Positions 15,778-25,322 of a DNA stretch of 64,000 nt are shown here, one piece after another. Position numbers and translations under genes: made by a program. The notes below the pieces were generated by a model. That model saw only the letters and a list, made by a program, of their open reading frames with translations. It had not been told where the DNA came from and did not search any database. Source of the stretch: Aquincola tertiaricarbonis (GTDB taxonomy: Bacteria > Pseudomonadota > Gammaproteobacteria > Burkholderiales > Burkholderiaceae_C); NCBI RefSeq assembly GCF_000969605.1, contig NZ_JZUE01000001.1, forward strand, positions 124,001-188,000, written 5' to 3'. The stretch's first letter is position 1. Every line of letters starts with the position of its first letter.

Positions 15778-17504
15778 ACCGCAGCACCTCCCGCGCCCTG
15801 GCGGCGCTGCTGCTGGCGCTGTGCGTGCCGGCCGCCCTGGCCGCCGGGGGCGACGTGGGCCAGGCCGCCAAGCAGCCCACCAACTGGATCGCCATCGGCA
15901 TGTTCTCGGTGTTCGTGATGGGCACGCTGTGGATCACCAAGTGGGCTGCTTCGCGCACCCATTCGGCGGCCGACTTCTACACCGCCGGCGGCGGCATCAC
16001 CGGCTTCCAGAACGGCCTGGCCATCGCAGGCGACTACATGTCGGCGGCCTCGTTCCTGGGTATCTCGGCCGCGGTGATGGCCACCGGCTACGACGGCCTC
16101 ATCTATTCCATCGGCTTCCTGGTGGGCTGGCCCATCCTCACCTTCCTGATGGCCGAGCGGCTGCGCAACCTGGGCAAGTTCACCTTCGCCGACGTGGCCG
16201 GCTACCGCTTCCAGCAGACGCCCATCCGCGCCTTCGCGGCCTCGGGCACGCTGGTGGTGGTGGCCTTCTACCTGATCGCGCAGATGGTGGGCGCGGGGCA
16301 GCTCATCAAGCTGCTGTTCGGGCTGGACTACTGGATGGCGGTGGTCATCGTCGGCGCGCTGATGATGCTGTACGTGCTGTTCGGTGGCATGACGGCCACC
16401 ACCTGGGTGCAGATCATCAAGGCGGTGCTGCTGCTGTCGGGCGTCACCTTCATGGCCTTCATGGTGCTGAGCCAGTTCGGCTTCAGCCCGGAGCGGCTGT
16501 TCTCGCGGGCGGTGGACATCCGCACCACCTTCGCCACCAACGCCGGCAAGGCGCCGCAGGAGGCCGCCACCATCGGCGAGGCCATCATGGGCCCGGGCGG
16601 CTTCGTGAAGGACCCGATCAGCGCCATCAGCTTCGGCATGGCGCTGATGTTCGGCACCGCCGGCCTGCCGCACATCCTAATGCGCTTCTTCACCGTGCCC
16701 GATGCCAAGGAGGCCCGCAAGAGCGTGTTCTGGGCCACCACCTGGATCGGCTACTTCTACGTGCTGATCTTCATCATCGGCTTCGGCGCCATCACCCTGG
16801 TGCTGACCAACCCCGAGTTCGCGGACGTCGCCACCGGCGTGATCCACGGAGGGGCCGGTGCTTCCAACATGGCGGCGGTGCTGGTGGCCAAGGCGGTGGG
16901 CGGCAATGTGTTCTACGGCTTCATCTCGGCGGTGGCCTTCGCCACCATCCTGGCGGTGGTGGCCGGGCTGACGCTGTCGGGTGCGTCGGCGGTGTCGCAC
17001 GACCTGTATGCCACCGTGTTCAAGAAGGGCAATGCCGACAGCAAGGCGGAGCTGCGCGTCTCGCGCATCACCACGCTGGCGCTGGGCGTGGTGGCGGTGG
17101 TGCTGGGCATCGCGTTCGAGAAGCAGAACATCGCCTTCATGGTGTCGCTGGCCTTCGCCATCGCGGCCTCGGCCAACTTCCCGGTGCTGTTCATGAGCGT
17201 GCTGTGGAAGGACTGCACCACCCGCGGCGCGGTGATCGGCGGCTTCCTGGGGCTGGTGTCCTCGGTGGGCCTGACGGTGGTGTCGCCTTCGGTGTGGGAG
17301 GTGACGCTGGGCAATCCCAAGGGCTCGGCGCTGTTCCCCTACGCCTCGCCGGCGCTGTTCTCCATGACCATCGGCTTCGTCGGCATCTGGCTGTTCTCGC
17401 TGCTGGACCGCAGCGCCCAGGCCGCGCGGGAGCGCGATGCCTTCCCGGCTCAGCGGGTGCGCTCGGAAACCGGCCTGGGCGCGGCCACCGCCTCCGGCCA
17501 CTGA
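15774..17504 (+). CDS. actP: Cation/acetate symporter ActP
   Basis: 576 residues, an SSS-family sodium:solute symporter with an N-terminal signal-like segment ([10 protein letters not shown]) and about 13 membrane helices. Characteristic pieces are [30 protein letters not shown] and [15 protein letters not shown], all close to E. coli ActP. It imports acetate and other short carboxylates such as glycolate with Na+. Translationally coupled to the DUF485 gene. No acs gene follows. The last 55 bp overlap the 3' end of the convergent diguanylate cyclase gene. Confidence 0.93.
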   Translation: MNRSTSRALAALLLALCVPAALAAGGDVGQAAKQPTNWIAIGMFSVFVMGTLWITKWAASRTHSAADFYTAGGGITGFQNGLAIAGDYMSAASFLGISAAVMATGYDGLIYSIGFLVGWPILTFLMAERLRNLGKFTFADVAGYRFQQTPIRAFAASGTLVVVAFYLIAQMVGAGQLIKLLFGLDYWMAVVIVGALMMLYVLFGGMTATTWVQIIKAVLLLSGVTFMAFMVLSQFGFSPERLFSRAVDIRTTFATNAGKAPQEAATIGEAIMGPGGFVKDPISAISFGMALMFGTAGLPHILMRFFTVPDAKEARKSVFWATTWIGYFYVLIFIIGFGAITLVLTNPEFADVATGVIHGGAGASNMAAVLVAKAVGGNVFYGFISAVAFATILAVVAGLTLSGASAVSHDLYATVFKKGNADSKAELRVSRITTLALGVVAVVLGIAFEKQNIAFMVSLAFAIAASANFPVLFMSVLWKDCTTRGAVIGGFLGLVSSVGLTVVSPSVWEVTLGNPKGSALFPYASPALFSMTIGFVGIWLFSLLDRSAQAARERDAFPAQRVRSETGLGAATASGH

Positions 17505-18634
17505 CCGAAGCGCGAGGCGAGGAAGGACGAAGACGGGGCTTCGGCCCCGTGGTCCATCGGCTCGCCGGCCACCACCACGCGGTCGCGGCCCAGGTGCTTG
17601 GCGCGATACAGCAGGCGGTCGGCGCGCTGTATCCAGTCGGCCGCATCGCGCACGTGGCGGTCCAGCGCCACCACGCCGAAGCTGGCCGTCACCGGCTGGT
17701 CGTCCAGCAGCGGATGGCGGTGCAGCGACAGGCGCAGCCGCTCCATCACCTCGCGCGCCTGGGCCGCATTGGTGCCGGGCAGCAGCACGCCGAATTCCTC
17801 GCCGCCGTAGCGGGCCGGCATGTCGATGCCGCGCAGCCCCAGCCGCAGCAGCGCCGCGAAGCGCTGGATGGCCTGGTCGCCGGCGGCATGGCCCCGGCTG
17901 TCGTTGATGCGCTTGAAGTGGTCGATGTCCACCAGCACCAGCGTGGCCACCGGGCCGCCGCGGCCGAAGCGCCGGAACTCCGTCTCCACCAGCGCCATCC
18001 AGTGCGCGCGGTTGAACAGGCCCGACAGCGCATCGTGGCGGCCCAGCCGGGCCAGGTGTTCCCGCTGCGCCTGCAGCTTGGCCAGCAGGCGGTGGGCGGT
18101 GATGCCCACCGCGGCCGGATGCAGCAGCAGCAGCGGGGCGCAGGCCAGCACGTCCAGCATGGTGCTGGCCGGGTGCCAGCGCCAGCCGAAGGCCAGCACG
18201 CCCAGGCCGATGCCGGCCGCATGGGCGGCCATGCCGCGCAGCAGCTGGCGGGCACCGGCGGCGATGGCGCTGTCCATGCTCATCATCGACAGCATCAGCA
18301 GGCTGGGCAGGGCGCTGAAGCCGATGGCCACCGTCCATGCGCCGCCGGCCAGGTGGTCCAGCACCATGTTGCGGCGCTCGGCCGCATGCGGGTCGGCCGC
18401 GCGGCGGGCCAGCCGCCAGCCAATGTGCGGCCAGAGGAAGCCGTGCAGCGCCGGCCCCAGCCAGAACCACCAGGGCGCCGCCTGCTGCCACATGGCGCAG
18501 CCCAGTGTGAGGAAGCCCAGCGCCAGGCCCACCATGCGCCCGCGGTAGCTGGCGCGTGCAAAGCCCAGCCGCCGGCCGTGCTGGACGGCGGCGTCTTCGA
18601 GGGGCCCGGGAAGTGAGGTCGACATGGTCTGCAT
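17450..18634 (-). CDS. MASE2-domain diguanylate cyclase
   Basis: 394 residues from the ATG at 18634, or 391 from 18625. An N-terminal MASE2-type membrane region (about 25-200, six hydrophobic helices; opening [13 protein letters not shown]) is followed by a GGDEF domain. The active site [11 protein letters not shown] is canonical and the I-site RGID lies five residues before it, so it should synthesise c-di-GMP with feedback inhibition, like E. coli AdrA/DgcC. It faces away from a c-di-GMP phosphodiesterase gene across a 240-bp divergent region. A strong sigma-28-type promoter sits about 30 bp upstream of the start. Confidence 0.9.
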   Translation of the reverse strand: MQTMSTSLPGPLEDAAVQHGRRLGFARASYRGRMVGLALGFLTLGCAMWQQAAPWWFWLGPALHGFLWPHIGWRLARRAADPHAAERRNMVLDHLAGGAWTVAIGFSALPSLLMLSMMSMDSAIAAGARQLLRGMAAHAAGIGLGVLAFGWRWHPASTMLDVLACAPLLLLHPAAVGITAHRLLAKLQAQREHLARLGRHDALSGLFNRAHWMALVETEFRRFGRGGPVATLVLVDIDHFKRINDSRGHAAGDQAIQRFAALLRLGLRGIDMPARYGGEEFGVLLPGTNAAQAREVMERLRLSLHRHPLLDDQPVTASFGVVALDRHVRDAADWIQRADRLLYRAKHLGRDRVVVAGEPMDHGAEAPSSSFLASRFGQWPEAVAAPRPVSERTR

Positions 18635-18663
18635 CCCGCGGCAGGGGCCGTCGGGCTGCCTGT

Positions 18664-18690
18664 TTATCGGCCGGCAGCGGCGGTGCTTGA
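18664..18690 (-). promoter_or_regulatory. Probable sigma-28 (FliA) flagellar promoter
   Basis: On the bottom strand TCAAGCAC (18690-18683), an 11-base spacer and GCCGATAA (18671-18664) match the flagellar sigma-28 consensus: a perfect -10 and the TCAAG-type -35 seen in Pseudomonas and Burkholderiales. It would start a transcript about 20 bases before the cyclase start codon. Confidence 0.6.
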
Positions 18691-18876
18691 CGCCACCGCC
18701 CCGCCTCAAGCCGGGCGCGCGGCAGCCGATACGCCCTGCTGGGCCCCGGTGGGCCGAAGCAGTACCCGATGACCGCACCGATCGCCTTCCATGAGTGCCG
18801 CGGCCGCCCGGCCGGCCAATGGCTTGTCCGCCCGCGCCCGGCGCGGCCCGCCGCCTGACGCCGCGCTGCCGCACCG

Positions 18877-20571
18877 ATGCCGTTGCCGACCCCGCCAGAA
18901 GCCGCGCTGCTGGATGCGATGCTGGACGAGCTGCCCGTGGGCGTGTGCCTGCAGCAGGCCGACGGCCGCGTGCGGCTGATGAACCGCGTGATGGCCGAGC
19001 TGCTGGGCCGGCCGCTGCCCGCGCTGCTGGGCCAGGTGCCCTTCGAGCTGCTGGGCCGCTCGCCCAGCCATGCGCAGCGGCTGCGGCGCGAGTTCCTGCA
19101 GCAGTTCGAGGCCGGCGGCCTGCGCGAGCGCGAGCTGACCGTGCCCGATGGCCTCCGCGTGCGCACGCTGGTGGTCAACAGCCGGCGGGTGCAGCTGCTG
19201 GGCCAGACGCTGATGCTGTCCACCGCGGTGGACGTCACGGAACGCAAGCGGGTGGAGCTGGACCTCACCCGCCGCGCCTTCCATGACGAGCTGACCGGCC
19301 TGCCCCACCGCGGGCTGATGCAGGAAATCGTGGGCGCCGCCGTGCGCCAGCACCAGCGCGGCGGGCACTTCGCGCTGGTGGTGGTGGACCTGGACAACTT
19401 CAAGCAGATCAACGATTCCTACGGCCATGCGGTGGGCGACAGCCTGCTCAAGGCGGTGGCCGGCCGCATCGGCCAGTGCATCCGCGGCGGCGACACCCTG
19501 GCCCGGCTGAACGGCGACGAGTTCCTGCTGCTGCTGGACCCGCTGGGCGACCCCGAGCATCTGCCGCCGCTGCTGGACCGCCTGCTGCAGGCGCTGAAGC
19601 AGCCGTTCGACATCGACGGCCGCCAGCTGCTCACCTCCGCCTCGCTGGGGGCCAGCCTGTTCCCGCTGCATGGCGACAGCTACGACTCGCTGCGCCGCTG
19701 CGCGGATGCCGCGATGGGCCGTGCGCGCGAAGGCCGGCGCGGGAGCGCCGCGGTGTTCGACGAAGCCATGGGCCGCGCCATCGACCGCCGCATGGACACC
19801 GAGCAGCGGCTGCGCACCGCGGTGCGCGAGCGGCACTTCCGCGCCGCCTTCCAGCCCAAGGTGTCGCTGCGCAGCGGGCAGGTGGTGGGCTTCGAGGCGC
19901 TGGTGCGCTGGGTGGAGCCCGACGGCACCGTGCATGCGCCCGGCGCCTTCATCGCGCTGGCCGGCCAGCTGGGGCTGCTGGACGAACTCACGCGCCTGAT
20001 GGTGGACGAGGTGGCGCTGCACCTGCCGGCGCTGCAGGCGCATTTCGGTGCGCAGGTGTCGGTGAGCATCAACGTGTCCGCCCGCCAGGCGGCGGATGCG
20101 GCCTTCATCCAGGGCCTGTGCGACCAGCTGGCCGTGGCCGGCATCGCGCGGCATGTGGTTATCGAGCTGACCGAGGATGCCCTGCTGGCCACCCAGCGCT
20201 TCCAGCAGGAGGCGCTGCCGCAGCTGCGCGAGGTGGGCGTGCGGGTGTCGATCGACGATTTCGGCACCGGCTATTCCTCGCTGGCCACGCTGGCCGACCT
20301 CACCGCCGACGAGGTGAAGGTGGACCGCGCCTTCATCACCGCCATCCATGAGCGGCCGCGCAGCCAGGGCATCCTGCGGGCCATCGAATCGCTGTGCACC
20401 GCGCTGGGCATCGAGGTGGTGGCCGAGGGCGTGGAAACCGCGCAGGAGCTGGCCTACCTGCGCCAGCACACCGGCATCGGCCTGGTGCAGGGCTACCTGT
20501 TCGCGCGGCCGCAGTTCATCGAGGCGCTGCTGTCGATGCCTCCGGAAGGTGTCACCATCGGGGTTTGCTGA
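18877..20571 (+). CDS. PAS-GGDEF-EAL c-di-GMP phosphodiesterase
   Basis: 564 residues, no membrane helix, so cytoplasmic. Domains: PAS (about 5-125, ending in DVTERKRVE), GGDEF-like (about 130-295) and EAL (about 315-560). The GGDEF motif is degenerate (RLNGDEF, Gly to Asn) although an RGGD I-site remains, so this half is probably regulatory, for example GTP or c-di-GMP binding. The EAL half keeps FEALVRW, the metal-binding DDFGTGYSSL and the EGVET loop, so hydrolysis of c-di-GMP to pGpG is expected. Divergently transcribed from the MASE2 cyclase, suggesting opposing control of one local c-di-GMP pool. Confidence 0.9.
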   Translation: MPLPTPPEAALLDAMLDELPVGVCLQQADGRVRLMNRVMAELLGRPLPALLGQVPFELLGRSPSHAQRLRREFLQQFEAGGLRERELTVPDGLRVRTLVVNSRRVQLLGQTLMLSTAVDVTERKRVELDLTRRAFHDELTGLPHRGLMQEIVGAAVRQHQRGGHFALVVVDLDNFKQINDSYGHAVGDSLLKAVAGRIGQCIRGGDTLARLNGDEFLLLLDPLGDPEHLPPLLDRLLQALKQPFDIDGRQLLTSASLGASLFPLHGDSYDSLRRCADAAMGRAREGRRGSAAVFDEAMGRAIDRRMDTEQRLRTAVRERHFRAAFQPKVSLRSGQVVGFEALVRWVEPDGTVHAPGAFIALAGQLGLLDELTRLMVDEVALHLPALQAHFGAQVSVSINVSARQAADAAFIQGLCDQLAVAGIARHVVIELTEDALLATQRFQQEALPQLREVGVRVSIDDFGTGYSSLATLADLTADEVKVDRAFITAIHERPRSQGILRAIESLCTALGIEVVAEGVETAQELAYLRQHTGIGLVQGYLFARPQFIEALLSMPPEGVTIGVC

Positions 20572-20584
20572 CGAGGGAGTTGCC

Positions 20585-21298
20585 ATGGCCGTACGAGCAC
20601 CTCGCATCGCCGCCATCGGGTTCCTGGCCGCCCTGCTGGCCATCACCGCACCGCCTTCGCGGGCCGAGCACGAGACCCGGGAGCTGTCCGGCTTCGACCG
20701 GCTGGAGCTGCGCACCGGCGCACGCATCGTCATCCGGCAGGGCATGCCCGAGGGCATCGAGATCGAGGCCGGGCCCGAGGTGCTGCCGCTCATCGGCACG
20801 CGGGTGGACAACCGCACGCTGCACATCCAGGACGAACAGACCTTCGAGCCGCAGGCCGCCCGCGTCACCGTCACGCTGCGGCAGCTGCGCGGGCTCAGCA
20901 CGTCGGGGCTGACGCAGGTGTCGGCCAGCGGCCTGTCGGGCGGCGAGCTCAGCATCACCGGCGGCGGCGGCAGCGCCATGCGGCTGCAGCGGCTGGAGGT
21001 GGGACGGCTGCGCGTGGCCCTGGGCGGCAGCAGCCGGCTGGTGCTGGACGGCAGCGCGCGGGAGCTCACCGCGCAGCTGGGCGGCAGCGCCGGGCTGGAC
21101 GCCGGCCGGCTGGATGCCGGCGCGGCGATGGTGCAGGGCGGTGGCAGTGCCCGGGCCACGGTGTGCGTGCGCTCGTCGCTCAACGTGGCCATCGGCGGCG
21201 CGGCCAGCGTGGGCTACTACGGCATGGTCAAGCCCACGGTGGCCATCGGCGGCACGGCCACGCTGAAGGCGCTGGGCCCGATGCCGGCCCTGCGCTGA
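20585..21298 (+). CDS. Secreted DUF2807 (GIN-domain) protein
   Basis: 237 residues with a signal peptide ending in SRA before EHETRELSGFDRLELRTGA. The body is a Gly/Ser-rich right-handed beta-helix typical of DUF2807/GIN domains, in which short repeats such as SGLTQVSASGLSGGEL form stacked strands. The family is periplasmic or surface-exposed with unknown function, often adhesin-like. It starts 13 bp after the phosphodiesterase stop with GAGGGAG upstream, so it is probably co-transcribed with it. Confidence 0.85.
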   Translation: MAVRAPRIAAIGFLAALLAITAPPSRAEHETRELSGFDRLELRTGARIVIRQGMPEGIEIEAGPEVLPLIGTRVDNRTLHIQDEQTFEPQAARVTVTLRQLRGLSTSGLTQVSASGLSGGELSITGGGGSAMRLQRLEVGRLRVALGGSSRLVLDGSARELTAQLGGSAGLDAGRLDAGAAMVQGGGSARATVCVRSSLNVAIGGAASVGYYGMVKPTVAIGGTATLKALGPMPALR

Positions 21299-21314
21299 CG
21301 CGGCCGTCCCCGCG

Positions 21315-22538
21315 TCAGGGGCGCCGCTCGGCGCGCACCCACCAGGCCGTCATGCCGGCGGCCAGCACCAGCAGCGGCAGCGTGGCTGCGTTGAGCGTGG
21401 CCCAGCCCACGCCCTGCAGCACCGGGCCTGCGGCCAGCGTGGCCACGGCGGTGGCCGCATAGCGCAGCAGCTCGGCTGCACCCTGCACCCGCGCACGTTC
21501 GGCCGGCCGGTAGCTGCGGGCCAGCAGCGTGGTGCCGCCCACGAACATGAAGTTCCAGCCGATGCCCAGCAGCAGCAGCGCCAGCTCGAAGGCCCGCAGC
21601 GAGGCGCTGCCCAGCGCGACCAGGCAGCACAGCGCGCACAGCGCCATGCCCAGCGCCAGCACCCGCGGCAGGCCCCAGCGCGCGATCAGCGCCCCGGCGA
21701 AGAAGGCCGGCCCGTACATGCCCACCAGGTGCCACTGCATGATGCGCGCGCCGTCGTCGATGGCATGGCCGCAGGCCACGGCGGCCAGCGGCGCGGCCGT
21801 CATCACGAACATCATCGCCATGGCGGCCACCACGTTGTTGGCGACCGCCGCGCAGAAGACCGGCTGGCGCATCACCTCGCGCAGCGGCCGGGCGGGCAGG
21901 GCCGGCGGGGGCGCGGCGGCCGCGGCCACCGGCGCGTCGCCACCGCGGTACAGCCCGGCCAGCAGCAACACCGACAGGCCGCCGAGCAGCGCCACCATCA
22001 GGTAGGCGCCGGCAAAGGCGGACGGGGACAGCCAGTCGCGGCTCCAGGCGGCCAGTGCGGGGCCGGCCAGCGCGGCCAGCACGCCGCCGGTCATCACGCG
22101 CGAGACGGCGCGGGCCTTCAGCGCCTCGGGCACGGCGTCGGCGGCGGCAAGCCGGTAGTACTGGGCGAAGGCCTGGAACACGCCCACGGCCGCGGTGCCG
22201 GCACAGAACAGCCAGAAGTGCTGCTGCATCACCGCCAGCACCGACACCAGGCCGCCCGCCGCACCGCTGGCCGCGCCCAGCACGAAGGCGCGGCGGCGGC
22301 CGATGCGCGCGATGAGCTGCGCCGCGAACCAGGTGACCACCGCGCCGGCCACGGTGATCAACGCAAACGGCAGCGTGGCCAGCGCCGGCACCGGCGCCAG
22401 CTGCTGGCCGGTGAGGCCGGTGAGCGTCAGGTCGATGGAGATGGCGGCGATGTACAGCGCCTGGCAGGCGGCCAGCACCAGCGCATCGCGGCGGCTGGTG
22501 GCGGCAAGGCGGGGCAGGGCAGGGTCGAGGGTGGACAT
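21315..22538 (-). CDS. MFS transporter
   Basis: 407 residues with 12 hydrophobic helices in two halves. The loop ARIGRRRAFVLG between helices 2 and 3 is a variant of the MFS motif A, and the central loop is Ala/Pro-rich (about 185-205). Most likely an inner-membrane exporter of the drug/metabolite type; the substrate cannot be read from sequence. It is divergent from, and 81 bp away from, a GlxA-type regulator that probably controls it. ATG at 22538. Confidence 0.85.
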   Translation of the reverse strand: MSTLDPALPRLAATSRRDALVLAACQALYIAAISIDLTLTGLTGQQLAPVPALATLPFALITVAGAVVTWFAAQLIARIGRRRAFVLGAASGAAGGLVSVLAVMQQHFWLFCAGTAAVGVFQAFAQYYRLAAADAVPEALKARAVSRVMTGGVLAALAGPALAAWSRDWLSPSAFAGAYLMVALLGGLSVLLLAGLYRGGDAPVAAAAAPPPALPARPLREVMRQPVFCAAVANNVVAAMAMMFVMTAAPLAAVACGHAIDDGARIMQWHLVGMYGPAFFAGALIARWGLPRVLALGMALCALCCLVALGSASLRAFELALLLLGIGWNFMFVGGTTLLARSYRPAERARVQGAAELLRYAATAVATLAAGPVLQGVGWATLNAATLPLLVLAAGMTAWWVRAERRP

Positions 22539-22619
22539 GGGCACGGCAGGCGGATTGACGTGTGCCCATGGTGGCCGCCACACTGCGGCAGAAATGCCAA
22601 ACTTCCCGCTTTTTCTGCC

Positions 22620-23600
22620 ATGACGCGCCAGGTGGCCATCGTGGCCTTCGAAGGCTTCGAGCTGCTCGACCTGGCCGGGCCGATGACCGTGTTCCAGATG
22701 GCGGCCACGCTGTCGCCGGCACGGCGCGGGCGGCCGGCCTATGCGGTGCAGGCGGTCTCCTGGCGGGGCGGGTCGGTGGCCAGCGTCACCGGGGTGTCGA
22801 TCGACACCGTCGCCTGGTCCGGGGCCGCACCGGGCACCGTCGTCGTGCCGGGCGGCGCGCCGCTGCGCGAGCAGCGCTGCGGGCCGGCGCTGCAGGCGCT
22901 CACGCCCTGGCTGCAGTCGCTGGCGCGCAGCCGGCGGCGCATCACCAGCGTGTGCACCGGCGCCTTCGCGCTGGCCGACGCCGGCCTGCTGGACGGCCGC
23001 CGCGCCACCACCCACTGGCGACATGCGGCCACGCTGCAGCAGCTGCATCCGGCGGTGCGGGTGGACAGCGACCGCATCTTCATCCACGACGGCCCGGTGT
23101 GGACCTCGGCCGGCATCAGCGCCGGCATCGACCTGGCACTGGCGCTGGTGGAGGAAGACCACGGCACCGCGCTGGCCCAGGCGGTGGCCGGCGAGATGGT
23201 GGTCTACCACCGCCGCGCGGGCGGCCAGTCGCAGTTCTCGTCGCTGCTGGCGATGTCGCCGGGCAGCGAGCGCATGCGCGCGGTGCTGGCCCACATCCGC
23301 GAGCACCTGACCGCCGCCCTGACGGTGGACGACCTGGCGGCGGTGGCCTGCCTGAGCCCGCGGCAGTTCGCCCGTGCCTTCCGTGCGGAGACCGGCCAGA
23401 CGCCGGCCAAGGCGGTGGAGCGCATCCGCGCCGAGGCGGCCCGCTTGCGCATCGAGGCCGGCGACGGCAGCGTGGCCGCGGTGGCCCGCGCCAGCGGCTT
23501 CGGCGACGAGGAACGCATGCGCCGCGCCTTCATCCGCCTGTATGGACAAGCGCCGCAGGCGGTGCGGCGTGCGGCGCGGGGCGGCACTCGCACCGTTTGA
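22620..23600 (+). CDS. GlxA-type AraC transcriptional regulator
   Basis: 326 residues. The N-terminal 190 form a DJ-1/PfpI-like domain (AFEGFELLDLAGPMTVFQMA; elbow cysteine in SVCTGAFALADAGLLDG), which in this family binds a ligand rather than catalysing. The C-terminal 100 residues are an AraC double helix-turn-helix (LAAVACLSPRQFARAFRAE and VARASGFGDEERMRRAF). Such proteins activate nearby transport or catabolic genes. The divergent MFS gene is the obvious target. Confidence 0.9.
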   Translation: MTRQVAIVAFEGFELLDLAGPMTVFQMAATLSPARRGRPAYAVQAVSWRGGSVASVTGVSIDTVAWSGAAPGTVVVPGGAPLREQRCGPALQALTPWLQSLARSRRRITSVCTGAFALADAGLLDGRRATTHWRHAATLQQLHPAVRVDSDRIFIHDGPVWTSAGISAGIDLALALVEEDHGTALAQAVAGEMVVYHRRAGGQSQFSSLLAMSPGSERMRAVLAHIREHLTAALTVDDLAAVACLSPRQFARAFRAETGQTPAKAVERIRAEAARLRIEAGDGSVAAVARASGFGDEERMRRAFIRLYGQAPQAVRRAARGGTRTV

Positions 23601-23667
23601 GGATGACGGCATGCGGCGACGCCGCTAAGTTCAGGGCCCGTGGATCTCCCTGTCAATCAGCAGCACC

Positions 23668-24375
23668 ATGCCGACCTACGCCAAGCCACCTTCCGCGGGC
23701 GAACGACTTCGCTGGTCGCAACGACAGCAGCGCCTGGGTGAACGCCAGACCGCGCGGTTCGACAAGGCGATGGGTGACCGCGCCGGATTCCAGGCAGCGG
23801 CGGGTGAATTCGCCCAGGGCGTTGCCAAGCGCGTCGCCGATCTGGCCGACTTCCTGTACGACAAGCTGGCGGCGCAGGAGGATTCCCGCCATGTCTTGGC
23901 GCTGAGTGATGAGATCGAAGCGCGCTTTGCCCGTGGCGCCCAGGGTGTGTTGATCAGGCGGATCACGCAGCGGGTGCCTGACTCCGCGGGCAACTTCCTG
24001 CCTACCTACCTGGGCATGTCGGTCGTGGGCGAAGGCGACAGCGAAACGCTCGCGATGCTCAGCTACGAGCAGCTTCGCAGGAAGGAACAGGACTCGCTGG
24101 CTGGCCCGAAGCCGACGGTCTGCACACCACTGAATCCGACCGGTCGACCACGCAAGGCCCAGGCAACGCTGCAAGCCGCCCCCGAGGGCTACAACATGGG
24201 CTATGCGGCAGCGCTCGGTGCCAAGGTGATGTCTGCCATGGAGCAGAACCCGGGCAACGTCGGGAAGATCACCTTCGGTGACCAGGCGTCGCCCCTTCAG
24301 CCGCGCGTGTTCCTGGAGGACTCGTTCGTCTTCATCAGCGCGGAGCGCTGGCAGGCGTTGCGCCGGGGCGGCTAG
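23668..24375 (+). CDS. Hypothetical protein, no recognised family
   Basis: 235 residues, starting at the ATG at 23668. No signal peptide and no membrane helix. The N-terminal 80 residues are highly charged and helical (RLRWSQRQQRLGERQTARF, then VAKRVADLADFLYDKLAAQ), possibly coiled coil; the rest contains several Gly-rich loops. I do not recognise a domain. The GC content is visibly lower and the codon choice less biased than in the flanking genes, which points to horizontal acquisition. The stop overlaps the convergent mmsB stop at a CTAG. It sits alone between a regulator and the valine operon. Confidence 0.65.
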   Translation: MPTYAKPPSAGERLRWSQRQQRLGERQTARFDKAMGDRAGFQAAAGEFAQGVAKRVADLADFLYDKLAAQEDSRHVLALSDEIEARFARGAQGVLIRRITQRVPDSAGNFLPTYLGMSVVGEGDSETLAMLSYEQLRRKEQDSLAGPKPTVCTPLNPTGRPRKAQATLQAAPEGYNMGYAAALGAKVMSAMEQNPGNVGKITFGDQASPLQPRVFLEDSFVFISAERWQALRRGG

Positions 24376-25283
24376 GAAGCGTTGCCGGTCAGCATCTTCA
24401 GGATGCTCGAGAAGTCTTCCCCGCCATGCCCGGCCTTGCTGTGCGCCGCGTACAGCTGGCGCGCCAGGCCGCCCAGCGGCACCGAGGCGTTGGCGCCGAG
24501 GGCGGCTTCCAGCGCCAGGCCCAGGTCCTTGAGCATCAGGTCGGTGCCGAAGCCGCCGGTGTAGCCGCGCGAGGCGGGGGCCGCCTCCATCACGCCGGGC
24601 ATCGGGTTGTATTTTTCCAGCGCCCAGTTGCCGCCGGAGCTGCGGCGCATCACCTCCGACAGCACCTTGGCGTCCAGCCCCAGCGCCTGGCCCAGCGACA
24701 GCGCCTCGCTGGTGCCGATCATCAGCACCGCCAGCAGCATGTTGTTGCACAGCTTGGTGGCCTGGCCGGCGCCGGCCTCGCCGCAATGGAACAGGTTGGC
24801 GCCCATGTGCTTCAACACTGGCGTGGCCCGTTCCACCGTGGCCGCCTCGCCGCCGATCATGAAGGTGAGGGTGCCGGCCGCCGCGCCCGCGGTGCCGCCC
24901 GACACGGGTGCGTCGAGAAAGGCCAGGCCGCGCGCCTGGGCGGCCTCGGCCACCTTGCGGGCGCTGGCCGGCGCGATGGTGCTGCTGTCGATCACCAGCG
25001 TGCCGGCGGGCAGCGCGGCCAGCAGGCCGGCCTGCTCGCCCTGCGGCAGGTACAGCGATTCCACATGCCGGCTGGCCGGCAGCATGGTCACCACCACCTG
25101 CGCGCCCTCCACCGCGGCGGCGGCGCTGGGCGCGATGCGCAGGCCTTCGGCCGCGTGGCGGCTGCAGGCCTCGGCGCTGAGGTCGAAGCCGGCCACCTCA
25201 TGCCCGGCCTTCTTCAGGTTGAGCGCCATCGGGCCGCCCATGTGGCCCAGGCCGATGAAGGCGATGCGTTGCTTGTCGTCCAT
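24372..25283 (-). CDS. mmsB: 3-hydroxyisobutyrate dehydrogenase
   Basis: 303 residues. It oxidises 3-hydroxyisobutyrate to methylmalonate semialdehyde with NAD+ in valine breakdown. Motifs: the N-terminal Rossmann loop FIGLGHMGGPMALNL, the substrate-binding LDAPVSGGTAGAA, and the catalytic lysine in GAGQATKLCNNMLLAV. An excellent GAGGAG precedes the ATG at 25283. It is the last gene of the valine operon, 30 bp after the hydrolase gene; a 14-bp perfect palindrome sits just upstream. Confidence 0.95.
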   Translation of the reverse strand: MDDKQRIAFIGLGHMGGPMALNLKKAGHEVAGFDLSAEACSRHAAEGLRIAPSAAAAVEGAQVVVTMLPASRHVESLYLPQGEQAGLLAALPAGTLVIDSSTIAPASARKVAEAAQARGLAFLDAPVSGGTAGAAAGTLTFMIGGEAATVERATPVLKHMGANLFHCGEAGAGQATKLCNNMLLAVLMIGTSEALSLGQALGLDAKVLSEVMRRSSGGNWALEKYNPMPGVMEAAPASRGYTGGFGTDLMLKDLGLALEAALGANASVPLGGLARQLYAAHSKAGHGGEDFSSILKMLTGNAS

Positions 25284-25308
25284 GTTGTCTCCTCGGTGTC
25301 CGTGTCAG

Positions 25309-25322
25309 CTTGTCTAGACAAG
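25309..25322. promoter_or_regulatory. Perfect 14-bp palindrome before mmsB
   Basis: CTTGTCTAGACAAG is a perfect palindrome that contains the TAG stop of the upstream hydrolase gene. The form resembles operators of GntR-family regulators (TTGT-N4-ACAA). A near copy lies at 27244-27257 in the same operon. Confidence 0.4.
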
